From a virus: DNA of 61,836 bases. Both the position numbers and the translations under genes were made by a program. A model generated the notes under the pieces. That model did no database searches, was not told the DNA's origin, and saw nothing but the letters and a program-made list of their open reading frames with translations. The stretch covers positions 1 through 61,836 of IMG/VR virus record IMGVR_UViG_3300042386_001217; one strand, 5' to 3'. Positions 1 through 9,269 of this stretch are shown here, in pieces (positions within the stretch are counted from its first letter, which is position 1; each line of letters starts with the position of its first letter).

Positions 1-935
1 TTATCTTGTAATTCTTTATTTTTTATAATTACATAACCTAATGAACCCATTCTATTATGTTTTTTAAACATATCGTCATTATCTTTTGATGTTGTACACC
101 ATTTTGTTCCTGCGCCATACTTACAAGAAGCCTCAAAAGTTAACGGTATTACCAATAAAAATTCATCATTCTCAAATAGTTTAATATATTCATGAGGTTC
201 AACTTTAAATTTTTCAATTATTACCTCTCTATTTATTAGACTTTCTTTTTTTGGTTTATATGATGTATATACAGGTTTTTGACCTTTACCTGTTTGTGTG
301 TCTTTTTTTTCTGCTTTTCTTTTTTGAGAACAGGCTGCTTTTTTTTGTGAATCAGACATTTTACCTGCAACACCAGCCGCTCTACATTTTGGATATGCTC
401 CTTTAGAAGTATCAGGTCTTCCGCATGGTGGGTGTTTACCATCAACTTTTCTACAAATATTAACCCAAGGACCTTTTGGTTGTTTACTACCCTTAGGTTT
501 TTTCTTAGTTCCAAACCAAACTGCCAAATCTTCAGTTAATAAATTTATTAATGTTTCAACATCCTCAGAAACATTGTTTGATGTTCCACCTACAGACGAA
601 ATACTAACTCTACCAGCTCCTAATCCATCATCATCTTGATTCTGTTGTCTCTTTTTTAATTCATTAGATATTTTAATGGCGTTGTGTTCTTTTGTTTTAA
701 TATTTTTACTGTCCATAATACCATCATAACTATCATATTGTAATTCAGCACTTACGTATTTTGATAAAGGCTCAATATATGGGTCTAAAGACGTTTTATC
801 CCAAAGTTTTAAACCAAGACTAATTGGTGGTTTATACGCTCCCGAGCCACCTGTTATTGTAGCCTCATTTATGTTATTCCAAACAATTGAATCATTTGAT
901 TTTATATCTTTAAATATAACTTTATCTTTTGACAT
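1..935 (-). CDS. DUF5872-like / YGAGTKWC-family protein, C-terminus cut by window edge
   Basis: Partial gene, open for 311 codons from the ATG at 933-935 to the window edge without a stop. Residues ~155-210 form a Cys/Lys-rich block (PWVNICRK, HPPCGRP, YPKCR, MSDSQKKAACSQKRKAE) that I recognise as DUF5872-like, a domain of large phages and giant viruses. Residues 262-283 carry PLTFEASC and KYGAGTKWCTT, a signature shared with the proteins at 20224-22068 and 59233-60876. The function of both parts is unknown. A TATTTAT box lies about 20 nt upstream. Presence of a coding gene is certain, its role is not. It is fused differently from its two paralogues, which lack the DUF5872 block. Confidence 0.8.
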   Translation of the reverse strand, partial: MSKDKVIFKDIKSNDSIVWNNINEATITGGSGAYKPPISLGLKLWDKTSLDPYIEPLSKYVSAELQYDSYDGIMDSKNIKTKEHNAIKISNELKKRQQNQDDDGLGAGRVSISSVGGTSNNVSEDVETLINLLTEDLAVWFGTKKKPKGSKQPKGPWVNICRKVDGKHPPCGRPDTSKGAYPKCRAAGVAGKMSDSQKKAACSQKRKAEKKDTQTGKGQKPVYTSYKPKKESLINREVIIEKFKVEPHEYIKLFENDEFLLVIPLTFEASCKYGAGTKWCTTSKDNDDMFKKHNRMGSLGYVIIKNKELQD

Positions 936-968
936 TTTAATTTTATCTTTATATAAATATTTCGAATT

Positions 969-1205
969 ATGGTTAATTATAATATTTTTAATCTTTTTAC
1001 TCTAAAAAATGATGAAGAGTTTCAAACATTGATAGATTCTTTAAATAAAGAACAATCAATATATTTTTTAGTTAATTCTGTGAAACACGCGCATAGACAA
1101 GGATTATATACATTAGAAGAGTCCGAAATTATTTCAAAATGTATACGAAAAATTTATTCACCTGAAATAATACAAAATGATGTAAACGAAAAAAGGGACG
1201 AATAA
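969..1205 (+). CDS. small hypothetical protein
   Basis: 78-residue protein, divergent from the partial gene at 1-935 and convergent with the capsid gene. It is mildly charged and helical, with no recognised motif, signal peptide or membrane segment. Its TAA stop sits in the loop of a bidirectional terminator at 1195-1212. Supported by intact ATG, clean boundaries and a terminator; function unknown. Confidence 0.6.
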   Translation: MVNYNIFNLFTLKNDEEFQTLIDSLNKEQSIYFLVNSVKHAHRQGLYTLEESEIISKCIRKIYSPEIIQNDVNEKRDE

Positions 1206-1218
1206 TCGTCCCTTTTTT
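1195..1218. terminator. bidirectional terminator between convergent genes
   Basis: Perfect 7-bp stem (GGGACGA / TCGTCCC) with a 4-nt loop, flanked by A-run and T-run, so it can act on both strands. It lies between the plus-strand small gene and the end of the capsid gene. Confidence 0.85.
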
Positions 1219-1237
1219 ATTGTTTAGATATGTTAGA

Positions 1238-3079
1238 TTATCTCAATTCTCTCAAATCGAATGTTCTAACACCATCAACAGTCACTTTACCGTAGAAACG
1301 GTTGTTAACCATCTTCTTAGCGTATCTTGTCATGATACCTTTGATTGGTGTGAAGTTGAATGGGTTATACATTGTTGGAGTTAACTGTAGAGGAACATAT
1401 GGTGCGTATACATAACCAGTGTCTAACAATGAGTTACCTTTGTGTCCAATCAACAATGTGTTTGCTGGGAAGTAAGGGTCTCTGTAAACCTGATATCTAC
1501 CTGCCAATGTACCAACTCTTTCAATACCCATGTTGTATTGGTCTTGCTCAGGAGCTGCGTTTGATACGTGGAAGTATTCCAAATCATCAAAAATTGCACT
1601 GATTTCAGAAGATACAACAATCCAGTTAGCTCCGCCTCTTAAAGTAGATTTGTGGATTTGTGCTGACAATTGGTTGATTGCTGTAATCAAAGTCTGATTC
1701 CAATCTTTTTGTGTGTATTGTGTTAATGGATTTGCAGTTGTACCTCTTTTCCAACCGTTGTAATCCCATCTCAAAGTCCATGCTGCACCTTTTCTCAAAT
1801 CTCTCAAGATTTCTCTATCAATTTCTGCTGCAACTTGCTCAGACAATAAAGCTGTTAATTCAGCTTCAGCGTCAATGTTGTGGAATGCTGCAACGTCTTG
1901 TGCTAATTCAGGAGACCATTGTGCTCTCAATTTTCTTTCAGTTACAGAAACTGTTACTGATTCCAAATCAAAAGAAACTTCACCGATTTCATCTTCAAAT
2001 TCTAAGTTTTGATAGATTCTGTAAGTAGCTGTAAACACGTTAGTAGTTGATGTATTTGCGTTTGTTGTAATACCCGAATATCCATCTAAAGAACCTGAAC
2101 CTATTGAACATGGAACCTGTGTGTCAATTTCTAAGTAAATAACACCATTAGCATCACATATGTTGTCATAAGCACCACCGTTTCCACCGTAGTTACTTGA
2201 TGTACCTGGGAAAGTAGTCGTTTGTTGTGAACCATATTCAACAATACCGTTACCATATTTTTGAGTAACAACTCTAAATAACAATGGACCACTACCTAAT
2301 GTTGTTCCTGAGAAACCATTTATAACAGTACCTGCCACCGCACCTGCAGTAGTGTTTTGTTGAATTGTTAATCCAGCTAAGAATTCTTCAGTATCCATTT
2401 CGTTACCGTTAGGTCCGATTAATTTACCAGCACCTGCGTAGTTGAAACCTGACATACCAATCAATACTTTTCTAAACTCAGTACTTGCTGCATATCCTGA
2501 TTGGATTAAATTACTACCGTTCCATACTACAGTTGTAGCTGTAATTGTTCTTGCACTAAACTTACCTTTAGAATAGTCAAATAACCCTGGAGGGTCTAAT
2601 GCTGCTTCGTTACCTTCATAGAATCTATCATATAAATTCTTATCATTTGCACCATAACCAGTGTCAGGTGAAGAAGGTCCGTTAGGTGCTCCATAAGGTG
2701 CGAAGTGTGTACCACCCACAGTTGGGTCTTGACCCATGTCATAACCCTGAATTTTAGGTACGAAGTAGAACAATTTACCGATAGGTAAGTTCATAGCTTG
2801 TACTGATACGATGTCGTTAGCCAACAACTTAGAGAAAACTCTTCTTACGATTGGGAATACAACCGTTTCGAAAGAACCGTCTGAAGATGTGCTAGCAGCT
2901 TCGTTTATTAAGTGTGATGCTTGGTTTTCATAAAGTTGAGCGATGTTTTCTTTAACATGACCTCTCAAACCTTCTAGGAACCCAAGTCTGTCCCATTTGT
3001 TGATTGTATCTTCTTTGATAACTTTAAGGTGCTTAAGACCGATGTTACCAACAAGACCTGATTCTAATAATGCTCCCAT
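1238..3079 (-). CDS. major capsid protein, T4 gp23-like
   Basis: 613 residues. The N-terminal region has the gp23 pattern: a basic/helical prosequence, then VVFPIVRRVFSKLLANDIVS near residues 75-95, equivalent to the conserved FPLVRRVF region of T4 gp23. LINE at 57-60 followed by AAST matches the T4 prohead protease consensus [LI]-x-E, so maturation after Glu60 is predicted. It builds the hexameric capsid lattice. It lies just downstream of the scaffold gene and in the same order as T4 21-22-23. The leader between 3080 and 3107 is A-rich without Shine-Dalgarno, usual for Bacteroidota. Confidence 0.93.
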   Translation of the reverse strand: MGALLESGLVGNIGLKHLKVIKEDTINKWDRLGFLEGLRGHVKENIAQLYENQASHLINEAASTSSDGSFETVVFPIVRRVFSKLLANDIVSVQAMNLPIGKLFYFVPKIQGYDMGQDPTVGGTHFAPYGAPNGPSSPDTGYGANDKNLYDRFYEGNEAALDPPGLFDYSKGKFSARTITATTVVWNGSNLIQSGYAASTEFRKVLIGMSGFNYAGAGKLIGPNGNEMDTEEFLAGLTIQQNTTAGAVAGTVINGFSGTTLGSGPLLFRVVTQKYGNGIVEYGSQQTTTFPGTSSNYGGNGGAYDNICDANGVIYLEIDTQVPCSIGSGSLDGYSGITTNANTSTTNVFTATYRIYQNLEFEDEIGEVSFDLESVTVSVTERKLRAQWSPELAQDVAAFHNIDAEAELTALLSEQVAAEIDREILRDLRKGAAWTLRWDYNGWKRGTTANPLTQYTQKDWNQTLITAINQLSAQIHKSTLRGGANWIVVSSEISAIFDDLEYFHVSNAAPEQDQYNMGIERVGTLAGRYQVYRDPYFPANTLLIGHKGNSLLDTGYVYAPYVPLQLTPTMYNPFNFTPIKGIMTRYAKKMVNNRFYGKVTVDGVRTFDLRELR

Positions 3080-3107
3080 TTTTTTATTTTTTTAAGTTTT
3101 GTTTAGT

Positions 3108-4496
3108 TTATTTTAATTTTGACATCAAATCTTTCATTCTTAAGAATTGTGGATTTTCATATGTCTTGTTTTCAACCAAGTTTGTTGAACCTTTAGTTGG
3201 TGTTCTATCAATAGATTCTACGATAGATTCTTTAACAACTTTATTCTCTTTACCACCTAATTCATTTTTTATTTGTGAATAAAGATTTTTTGATTCCTTG
3301 ATTGTTTCGACGTTATCAAAACGTCTCATGATGTTTATTTTTTCTTGTTTAGTTGTAGAATGTTCTGTAAACAATCTAGTTGCGTATGCCAAGTTTGAAT
3401 TGAAAACCGCTACCTCGTTAAGTTTTTCTCTGAAGATATTCAAAGCTTTTCTGTATTCTTCGTTTTTAAGTCTTAAAACTCTAACTTCTTCTTCTAAAGC
3501 TTTGTTAGTAACAACTTTCATTTTAGGAAGACCGTCTCTCTTAGGATAGTTTCTTGAACCATTACCATAAGTTCTTGAAGCTTCTTTCATTTCATCTTCA
3601 CGTGTCTCAAAACCTGCATCATCTCTTCTTGATTTCATTGATTTTAAATCTTTTTTAGACAATGCCCCGTGTTCCATTCCTTCTTTTTCATCTTCATGGT
3701 CATCATAACCTTGACCTTCTTTAAATTCACCTTTTACGTATTTTTTAGCTTCAGGTGCTGATTTACCGTGAGGTCCTTTGTGAATGTTTTCACCCTTGAA
3801 CGATACCTTACCAGGTCCTTTACCCATACCTACACCTACATAGGTTTTTTCTTTAGACTCCATCATACCTTCTTTTTCGTCATCGTCTTCATCATCGTCA
3901 TCTGAGATTTCAATTTCATAAACAACTTCTTCAGTCATTTCGTCTGTTAAATCTTCATCTGAACCTAATGATAATTCATCAGATAAATCTTCTTCACCCC
4001 CACCAATAGGAAGTGTCATTGTGTCTGTTTGAGATAAAACATCAACATCTAACTCATCACCCATTTTTTGAACGATAAGCCTGTCACTGTCACCCATACC
4101 CATAACAATCTTCATTAATTCTTCATCTGATGCACCGACCATGTTTAAAGGTTCGATTTCATCACCCATCATGTCATCATCATCATCCATCATAGTGATA
4201 TCATCTGTCATAGACATTTCACCACCAGCGTCGTCAGATGCTGTCATGTCGATAGTCATAGAATCTTCGTCTTCATCTTCTTTCATATCCATCATGTGGA
4301 TACCTTCTGTGTTGTAAGATTCATCTGCCATCATTTCTTCGTCAGTCCCTTCAAATAGAGACTCTTTTACTAATTCTTCGATTTCTTCCTTCATTGTAGA
4401 AGCAAGTATTCCCTTTGCGTTTTCAGAAACTACATTTTCCAAATTCTTCATTTGTAAAAGAGCTTCTTCAACCAATGATTTTTTTTCTGAATTCAT
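3108..4496 (-). CDS. prohead core / scaffold protein, gp22-like
   Basis: 462 residues from ATG at 4496; an upstream TTG in frame at 4505 is a less likely start. Very acidic (runs of Asp/Glu with Met-rich patches, ~60-220), then a Lys/Gly-rich middle and a predicted coiled coil (~330-400) ending MKDLMSKLK. Composition, length class and position between protease and major capsid genes fit the T4 gp22 scaffold, which fills the prohead and is digested by the protease. Early SLVE may be a cleavage site. Identification is by synteny and composition rather than by a conserved motif. A TATTTAT box lies ~30 nt upstream of the start. Confidence 0.75.
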   Translation of the reverse strand: MNSEKKSLVEEALLQMKNLENVVSENAKGILASTMKEEIEELVKESLFEGTDEEMMADESYNTEGIHMMDMKEDEDEDSMTIDMTASDDAGGEMSMTDDITMMDDDDDMMGDEIEPLNMVGASDEELMKIVMGMGDSDRLIVQKMGDELDVDVLSQTDTMTLPIGGGEEDLSDELSLGSDEDLTDEMTEEVVYEIEISDDDDEDDDEKEGMMESKEKTYVGVGMGKGPGKVSFKGENIHKGPHGKSAPEAKKYVKGEFKEGQGYDDHEDEKEGMEHGALSKKDLKSMKSRRDDAGFETREDEMKEASRTYGNGSRNYPKRDGLPKMKVVTNKALEEEVRVLRLKNEEYRKALNIFREKLNEVAVFNSNLAYATRLFTEHSTTKQEKINIMRRFDNVETIKESKNLYSQIKNELGGKENKVVKESIVESIDRTPTKGSTNLVENKTYENPQFLRMKDLMSKLK

Positions 4497-4581
4497 TTTT
4501 AGCAATAAAAATTTGTTTTATTTTTCATATAAATATATCCATTTGCTAAAAAAGTTAGTTTTGTGTGGGTGTTAAAATAAA

Positions 4582-4603
4582 AAAACCCGATTTCTCGGGT
4601 TTT
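4582..4603 (-). terminator. terminator downstream of protease/DUF4494-like genes
   Basis: Stem AAAACCCGA / TCGGGTTTT with a 4-nt loop and, on the minus strand, a following T-run. It separates the 4630-5572 gene pair from the scaffold-capsid operon. Confidence 0.8.
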
Positions 4604-4629
4604 AATTTGACTTTTAAGCTTAAAATTTT

Positions 4630-4839
4630 TTATTCAAAAACTTCATCAATTTTGCTTTCGGCGACCGAAGTAATTCTCCAATCGTGTTGAAAACCTTTAA
4701 ACTTGTCGGTAACTTTCGCTTCAACATCGGTTACATTATAACCTCTAACAAGTTTTTCTTCTCTAATTTTTTTAATTTTTCCTGAGTTCTCGTCAATCAA
4801 ATCGTACTGAACTTTTGCAACAAAATATTTTTCGTCCAT
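4630..4839 (-). CDS. DUF4494-like small protein
   Basis: 69 residues beginning MDEKYFVAKVQYD, with EEKLVRGYNVTDVEAKVTDKF in the middle and RITSVAESKIDEVF at the end. This layout (strand, strand, T-x-VEA helix, strand, I-x-x-A) resembles DUF4494 proteins common in Bacteroidota and their phages. Function unknown. It is 10 nt downstream of the protease gene and probably cotranscribed with it. Confidence 0.6.
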   Translation of the reverse strand: MDEKYFVAKVQYDLIDENSGKIKKIREEKLVRGYNVTDVEAKVTDKFKGFQHDWRITSVAESKIDEVFE

Positions 4840-4849
4840 AATTTTAATT

Positions 4850-5572
4850 TTATCTATGTCCCAAATAATCGTTCAATTTTGTCATTAAGTCAAGTGATTT
4901 TCCTAATCCGCCATCAATTCTTGGTTCTTGTTTGTCTTTTTTATCTACATCAATATTTTCGTCATATAATTTTCTATCATCTTTGTTAGAGTAAAGATAT
5001 GCTCCAGGTGTAGACGGATTCATAACCAAGTCAAAACATATAATTTCAAAATCTTCTTGAACTTCGTTGTGTTCACCTTTTTTCGCCAAAGAACCAACAC
5101 CTCTCGAAGATATGCCCATAGTAACACCTTGTCTCATCAAGTTTGCTGCAATGTCACCTTTAGTAGAAACAACACCTCTTTCATGAAAACCTGGTGAAGT
5201 CAATAATCTTAACTTACCCATTAAAACATTATCGTCCCACCATACATCATCAATAATATGTGATACTCTGTCCAAATCAATTAAAGAAGATTCAGGGTGA
5301 TTTAATTCTGAAGTTGATAAACCTTTTTGAATTAATGATTTATATTTTTCAGCCTCTCTTCTTAATATTTTTTCAGGGTAAACTCTTCCGTTTCTATTTG
5401 GTACCCCATACTTTTGTAAAGTTGCGTAAAACACAAAAGGTTTTGAATGGTCTATTTGGGTTTTATTAATTTGTGCAAAATTCTCGTTTAAAGAATCTTT
5501 CCAAGAAATACTACCCGCATCATATTCAATTAATATACCTTTACCAGTTTCGTTTGGTCCTAAAATTTTCAT
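4850..5572 (-). CDS. prohead core protease, T4 gp21-like
   Basis: 240 residues. Serine protease of the gp21 / herpesvirus-assemblin fold: NRNGRVYP at 59-66, the His motif SELNHPE (His92), and the Ser motif GISSRGVGS (Ser155/156). Cleaves scaffold and capsid proteins after [LI]-x-E during head maturation. Standard position between portal-side genes and scaffold. A TATTTAT box lies ~15 nt upstream of the ATG. Confidence is high because both catalytic motifs and the gene order agree. Confidence 0.92.
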   Translation of the reverse strand: MKILGPNETGKGILIEYDAGSISWKDSLNENFAQINKTQIDHSKPFVFYATLQKYGVPNRNGRVYPEKILRREAEKYKSLIQKGLSTSELNHPESSLIDLDRVSHIIDDVWWDDNVLMGKLRLLTSPGFHERGVVSTKGDIAANLMRQGVTMGISSRGVGSLAKKGEHNEVQEDFEIICFDLVMNPSTPGAYLYSNKDDRKLYDENIDVDKKDKQEPRIDGGLGKSLDLMTKLNDYLGHR

Positions 5573-5604
5573 AATCCTTTTTTCATTATAAATATAAGGA
5601 CTAT

Positions 5605-6051
5605 TTAAACTTTCATTTTTTCTTTTGTTTTGGCATATTGAATTGTAAAATATTTTGAATCTGATAAAACCTCGTTGTAGATTTTGTTAATTATTTTTGT
5701 TAGTTCTTCAGATATTTCATTAGATTTAAAATCTGCATCTTGTTTTGTAAAAAAAGTTATTTCTAAATTTAAGAACGATGCTTTTTTTAATCTTATACCA
5801 CTTGTTCTTAAATCCATATCAACAATAAAGTGGTCTTTAAATAATTTTTTATTTGCTACTTCTAATATTTTATGTTTTATTGTTCTTGTGATAGAACCTA
5901 CGGTAATACTCCAATTTTCCTTTTCCACTTTTGGAGTTACCCATGTTTGTAATACTAAATAAATTGATTTTAATTCTGTCGTATCGACACTACCAAAATA
6001 ACATTTGGCATCTTTAAACAATTCTAATTTGAATGTTTTTCCTTTTTTCAT
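5605..6051 (-). CDS. hypothetical protein in head module
   Basis: 148 residues, basic and beta-rich, with a Trp-containing centre (VLQTWVTPKVEKENWSIT) and a Lys-rich tail. No motif recognised. Located upstream of the protease gene on the same strand, so a late structural or assembly role is possible but not shown. Confidence 0.6.
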   Translation of the reverse strand: MKKGKTFKLELFKDAKCYFGSVDTTELKSIYLVLQTWVTPKVEKENWSITVGSITRTIKHKILEVANKKLFKDHFIVDMDLRTSGIRLKKASFLNLEITFFTKQDADFKSNEISEELTKIINKIYNEVLSDSKYFTIQYAKTKEKMKV

Positions 6052-6160
6052 TTTTAAATGAGTTCATATAAGTAAGTTTATTTTTACAAAATATAAGAAA
6101 AAAAAAGATATTAACAAAATTGAAAAAAGTTTTTATATTTATTATCATATAACAAAAAAT

Positions 6161-6355
6161 ATGATTGTAATAAAAATAGAAAAAGGTGAGAGTTTGGACA
6201 AGGCTTTAAAAAGGTACAAATACAAAGTCATCTCAACTAAACAGATTGAAGAGTTGAGAAAAAGACAGGAGTATGTAAAAAAGACAACAATCAAAAGAGA
6301 AAAGATGAAGAAAGCCAAATACAAACAAGCGATGATAAATAAGTTTGTAGATTGA
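6161..6355 (+). CDS. rpsU: ribosomal protein bS21, phage-encoded
   Basis: 64 residues beginning MIVIKIEKGESLDKALKRYKYK and continuing with ELRKRQEYVKKTTIKREKMKKAKYKQ; the KALKRYK, ELRKRQ and basic C-terminal helix are the bS21 signature at normal family length. bS21 binds the 30S platform near the anti-Shine-Dalgarno sequence; phage copies are known in large phages and probably replace host bS21 to bias initiation. In a phage whose genes look leaderless this is notable. It stands alone on the plus strand inside the minus-strand head module; a TATTTAT box lies 18 nt before the ATG. Confidence 0.9.
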   Translation: MIVIKIEKGESLDKALKRYKYKVISTKQIEELRKRQEYVKKTTIKREKMKKAKYKQAMINKFVD

Positions 6356-6383
6356 TATTTATTGTTAAATAAATAACAATATT

Positions 6384-6632
6384 ATGAAATCAATTAAAAA
6401 TTTTATTAAATCACTTTTGGGTGATGGTTCTGATGTATCATCTAAAAGATTTTCAGGTATTGTTACCTTACTAAACTTAATTGTTTTGGCTTATGTTGCA
6501 ACACAAAAGACTGGTGTTTGTCCTGAGTACATGTACGACACACTTTCATTATTGTGTGGTAGTTTTTTAGGACTTACAACTATTGAGGCAATTTTTGGTA
6601 AGAAAAAGAATCCTGAAACAAAATCAGAGTAA
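6384..6632 (+). CDS. holin-like two-helix membrane protein
   Basis: 82 residues: a charged N-terminus (IKSLLGDGSDVSSKRFSG), a hydrophobic segment (~27-45), a short loop with CPEYMYD, a second hydrophobic segment (~52-70) and a Lys-rich tail. Size and two-TM topology are holin-like, but no specific holin family is recognisable, so this is an inference. Ends in a terminator at 6637-6662. Confidence 0.55.
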   Translation: MKSIKNFIKSLLGDGSDVSSKRFSGIVTLLNLIVLAYVATQKTGVCPEYMYDTLSLLCGSFLGLTTIEAIFGKKKNPETKSE

Positions 6633-6636
6633 ATGA

Positions 6637-6664
6637 AAAACCCATCGATTTCGATGGGTTTTTA
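6637..6664. terminator. bidirectional terminator
   Basis: Stem ACCCATCGA / TCGATGGGT with a 2-nt loop between A-run and T-run; separates the convergent holin-like gene and the 6667-7395 gene. Confidence 0.85.
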
Positions 6665-6666
6665 TT

Positions 6667-7395
6667 TTAAAGTCCTTCTGAAAGTTTTTTAAGTTTATAA
6701 TAAGAAATTGTGTCAACAAACGTCTTTTCTACTCTTTCTTTTGTTTCTTTAATTTTAGTTTTTGTCTCCTCATCTGAAGGTTGAACTGAATCTAATTTTG
6801 TGATAACTTCAGTCTTTAATCTTTCGATACCTTCGTTAAGTTCTTCAGTACTCATTTTTAATAATGACCTTAACTCAAACAATTCAGACTCCGATAATGT
6901 TGAAAATTCTTTTGCGAATGTATCAGCAGCGATTCCAAACATATTTTCAAGTGGAATATTAATTGTTTCTGTTATTGTTTTTTCTTCAATTTTTGTTTCG
7001 GTTAATCTCTTGTGTAATTCTTTTTTTGATTCAACAAGTTTAACAAAATCTTCTGAAGTTTTAGCGAAAACCAAATCATCTAAAAGTTTGTAGTTATTTT
7101 CAACTTTTTCATTTAAAGTTTCAACCCAAGAATCAAATTCTTGGAATTGTTTTTTGTTTTCTTTAATTGTATTTTTTATATCCTCAACAGACAATGATAA
7201 GAATTCTCTTGCCACATCTTCTTTCAAATTGTTCATTTTCATAATTGAACCGTAGTTCAAATATACTTTACCAACTTCTTTGTTGTCGTCCATAAATTCT
7301 TTGAATTCTTTTACTACTGTTTTGAACTCAGGTTTTTTATATACATTAACAAAGTGGTTTTCTACTATACTTTTTAATATTCCAAAATTTCTCAT
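6667..7395 (-). CDS. hypothetical coiled-coil protein, possible head-assembly factor
   Basis: 242 residues, highly charged and almost wholly helical, with long heptad-like stretches (60-120, 165-240). It starts MRNFGILKSIVEN, which contains an [LI]-x-E type motif. The gene follows the portal gene in transcription order and has a TATTTAT box exactly 4 nt before its ATG. Position suggests a prohead core component; no family motif was recognised. Confidence 0.65.
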   Translation of the reverse strand: MRNFGILKSIVENHFVNVYKKPEFKTVVKEFKEFMDDNKEVGKVYLNYGSIMKMNNLKEDVAREFLSLSVEDIKNTIKENKKQFQEFDSWVETLNEKVENNYKLLDDLVFAKTSEDFVKLVESKKELHKRLTETKIEEKTITETINIPLENMFGIAADTFAKEFSTLSESELFELRSLLKMSTEELNEGIERLKTEVITKLDSVQPSDEETKTKIKETKERVEKTFVDTISYYKLKKLSEGL

Positions 7396-7399
7396 ATCA

Positions 7400-7406
7400 A
7401 TAAATA
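7400..7406 (-). promoter_or_regulatory. TATTTAT late-type box
   Basis: 4 nt before ATG 7395 on the minus strand. Confidence 0.6.
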
Positions 7407-7408
7407 TC

Positions 7409-9229
7409 TTATTTATTTAATAGTTCTTCCAGTTTATTTTCAATTTCCAATAATGACTTTCTTCCTTTAGATAAATCAATTTCTTCTGAACCGTTTACCA
7501 TATCACCTTCCAAAATCAAATTCATGTCTCTATCTAAAATTGATTCAGGAGCTAATTCACCTCCTGGTGGTGGGGGTGGAGGACCACCAGCTTCTTCACC
7601 ACCCATTGGTGGTGGTGGAGCTCCTAAGTCACCCATACCTCCTTCAGGTGGTGCACCACCTTCAGGTGCGGTTCCTGCGGGTTCGTCAGGTTTTTTACCA
7701 TATAACTTATCAACCGTGTCAAATAATCCTGTATGGATAATAACCTCTGCGGTTTTTGTAAGTTCAGCACCAACAGCTCTTTCGATTCTTTGTTGTTGGA
7801 TATCAAGTTTGATTTCTTCGTCAGAAAATCCAAGAATGTGTTTTTTAGCCCAAGTTGCAGAAACAGGTTGTATTCCTAAACCAGGGTCAGAAACCGCATC
7901 TTTATACAATAACATTTTTTCTTTCCAAGTATCAATTTTAAGTAAATCCGCTTGTGTTGAAGGATTTGTAAGACCTAATGTAAAGTTCGTTAATTCATCT
8001 TCAAAACCCAAGACAAACAAGTGAATAATTGCAATTTTGTTTAATTCTTGAATCATTGATTTTTGGATTCTGTTGATTGTACGTGCGAATCTAATATCCT
8101 GTAACGCCAAATTTTTACCGTCCCCAACCGCTTCTTCAAAACCTAAGAACGCTTTTGGTACACGAAGTGCCGTAACTAATTTTTTCTGAATATATTCAAT
8201 ATCCGCAATTTCAGAAAGGTTTTGAGCTCCTGCCAATGTCTCAATTGGACTTGTTTGTGCTGGGTCACGAACAGGGATAAAGAAATCTTGGTCAACCGCC
8301 ATTTGGTTCATACGCAAATCAACGTTACCTGTTTTTGGGTCAACAACTTGGTCACGTTTAAACTTATTGGCAATTCTTTGGATATATGGTTCAACATCCT
8401 TGTCATCCATATTTCCAACAAATATTTTAAATACCCTTCTTTCAGGTGCTCTTGATGTTCTATAAATCAACATCGCATCTTCAGAAAGTAAAAGTTGTTT
8501 CCAAACCCTTCTTGCTTTTTCCAACATAGAAGTACCATAAGGAAGTTTTCGGTCATCACCTAATAATCTGAAGTGAGCAACTTCCCAAGTATTAAATTCC
8601 ATGTCTTTTACTTTCCAAACAAATTTCAAAGCTCTTGCGTCTTCAGAAGTGTTATGTGCTGGCTTAACTTTCATACCCCTTTCTAATCTTTCGATTTCGA
8701 TATTTGGTAATTGTTGACAACCAACAATACCTTTTTCAGGGTCTAATTTTAAATAAACAAAGTTATCACCATACTTACATGTGTTTCTTGTCCACATTGG
8801 TAAGTTTGTATTAATATCTAATCTATTATTAAATAAATCGGCTAACACACCTTTAATACGAGATGATTCAGAATAAATTTGTAAAATAAAACCATCTTCA
8901 TTTGTTGTTGTAGATTCCTCGGCATATATGTCCAAAGCAGTAGAAATCTCAGGTGTATATTCCATCGATTCGTAATCATAATATGATGCCAATCTTGTTG
9001 GTTCATAATAGATTGCTTGTGTATAAAGATTGTTTTCAATCTTTGCCCATTGTTGTCCTAAATAATAACTTTGTTGTGCTTGAAGTTTTTGTTTTTCAAA
9101 CTCTTCCTTATTATCAGTTTTAAGAAGTTCTTTTTTGTCGAATTTGTATATTGGTGGCTGTTGGCTCAGTGTTGAGTCAGGACCAAAGACTCTTGTAAGT
9201 CGTTGCCATACGGTTAAATTATCTGCCAT
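7409..9229 (-). CDS. portal protein, T4 gp20-like
   Basis: 606 residues. N-terminal SYYLGQQW, LASYYDYESMEYTPEISTALDIYAEEST (~85-112), then WTRNTCKYGDNFVYLKLD and, centrally, VGDGKNLALQDIRFARTI, match the gp20 family, which forms the dodecameric vertex through which DNA is packaged. The C-terminus has a Pro/Gly-rich run (PPPPPPGGE, ~535-565), a phage-specific linker before a final acidic helix. It sits directly downstream of the terminase, as expected. Confidence 0.92.
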   Translation of the reverse strand: MADNLTVWQRLTRVFGPDSTLSQQPPIYKFDKKELLKTDNKEEFEKQKLQAQQSYYLGQQWAKIENNLYTQAIYYEPTRLASYYDYESMEYTPEISTALDIYAEESTTTNEDGFILQIYSESSRIKGVLADLFNNRLDINTNLPMWTRNTCKYGDNFVYLKLDPEKGIVGCQQLPNIEIERLERGMKVKPAHNTSEDARALKFVWKVKDMEFNTWEVAHFRLLGDDRKLPYGTSMLEKARRVWKQLLLSEDAMLIYRTSRAPERRVFKIFVGNMDDKDVEPYIQRIANKFKRDQVVDPKTGNVDLRMNQMAVDQDFFIPVRDPAQTSPIETLAGAQNLSEIADIEYIQKKLVTALRVPKAFLGFEEAVGDGKNLALQDIRFARTINRIQKSMIQELNKIAIIHLFVLGFEDELTNFTLGLTNPSTQADLLKIDTWKEKMLLYKDAVSDPGLGIQPVSATWAKKHILGFSDEEIKLDIQQQRIERAVGAELTKTAEVIIHTGLFDTVDKLYGKKPDEPAGTAPEGGAPPEGGMGDLGAPPPPMGGEEAGGPPPPPPGGELAPESILDRDMNLILEGDMVNGSEEIDLSKGRKSLLEIENKLEELLNK

Positions 9230-9269
9230 TATCTATTAATTATAATTCATTTGGTTTATGAATAAAGAT

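Noticed and set aside
236-514. Minus-strand 92-residue frame
   Set aside because: Out-of-frame shadow of the DUF5872-like partial gene, which is open through the whole region.
7524-8024. Plus-strand Pro/Gly-rich open frame opposite the portal gene
   Set aside because: It is the antisense of the portal's Gly/Pro-rich C-terminus; gp20-like homology and codon use support only the minus strand.
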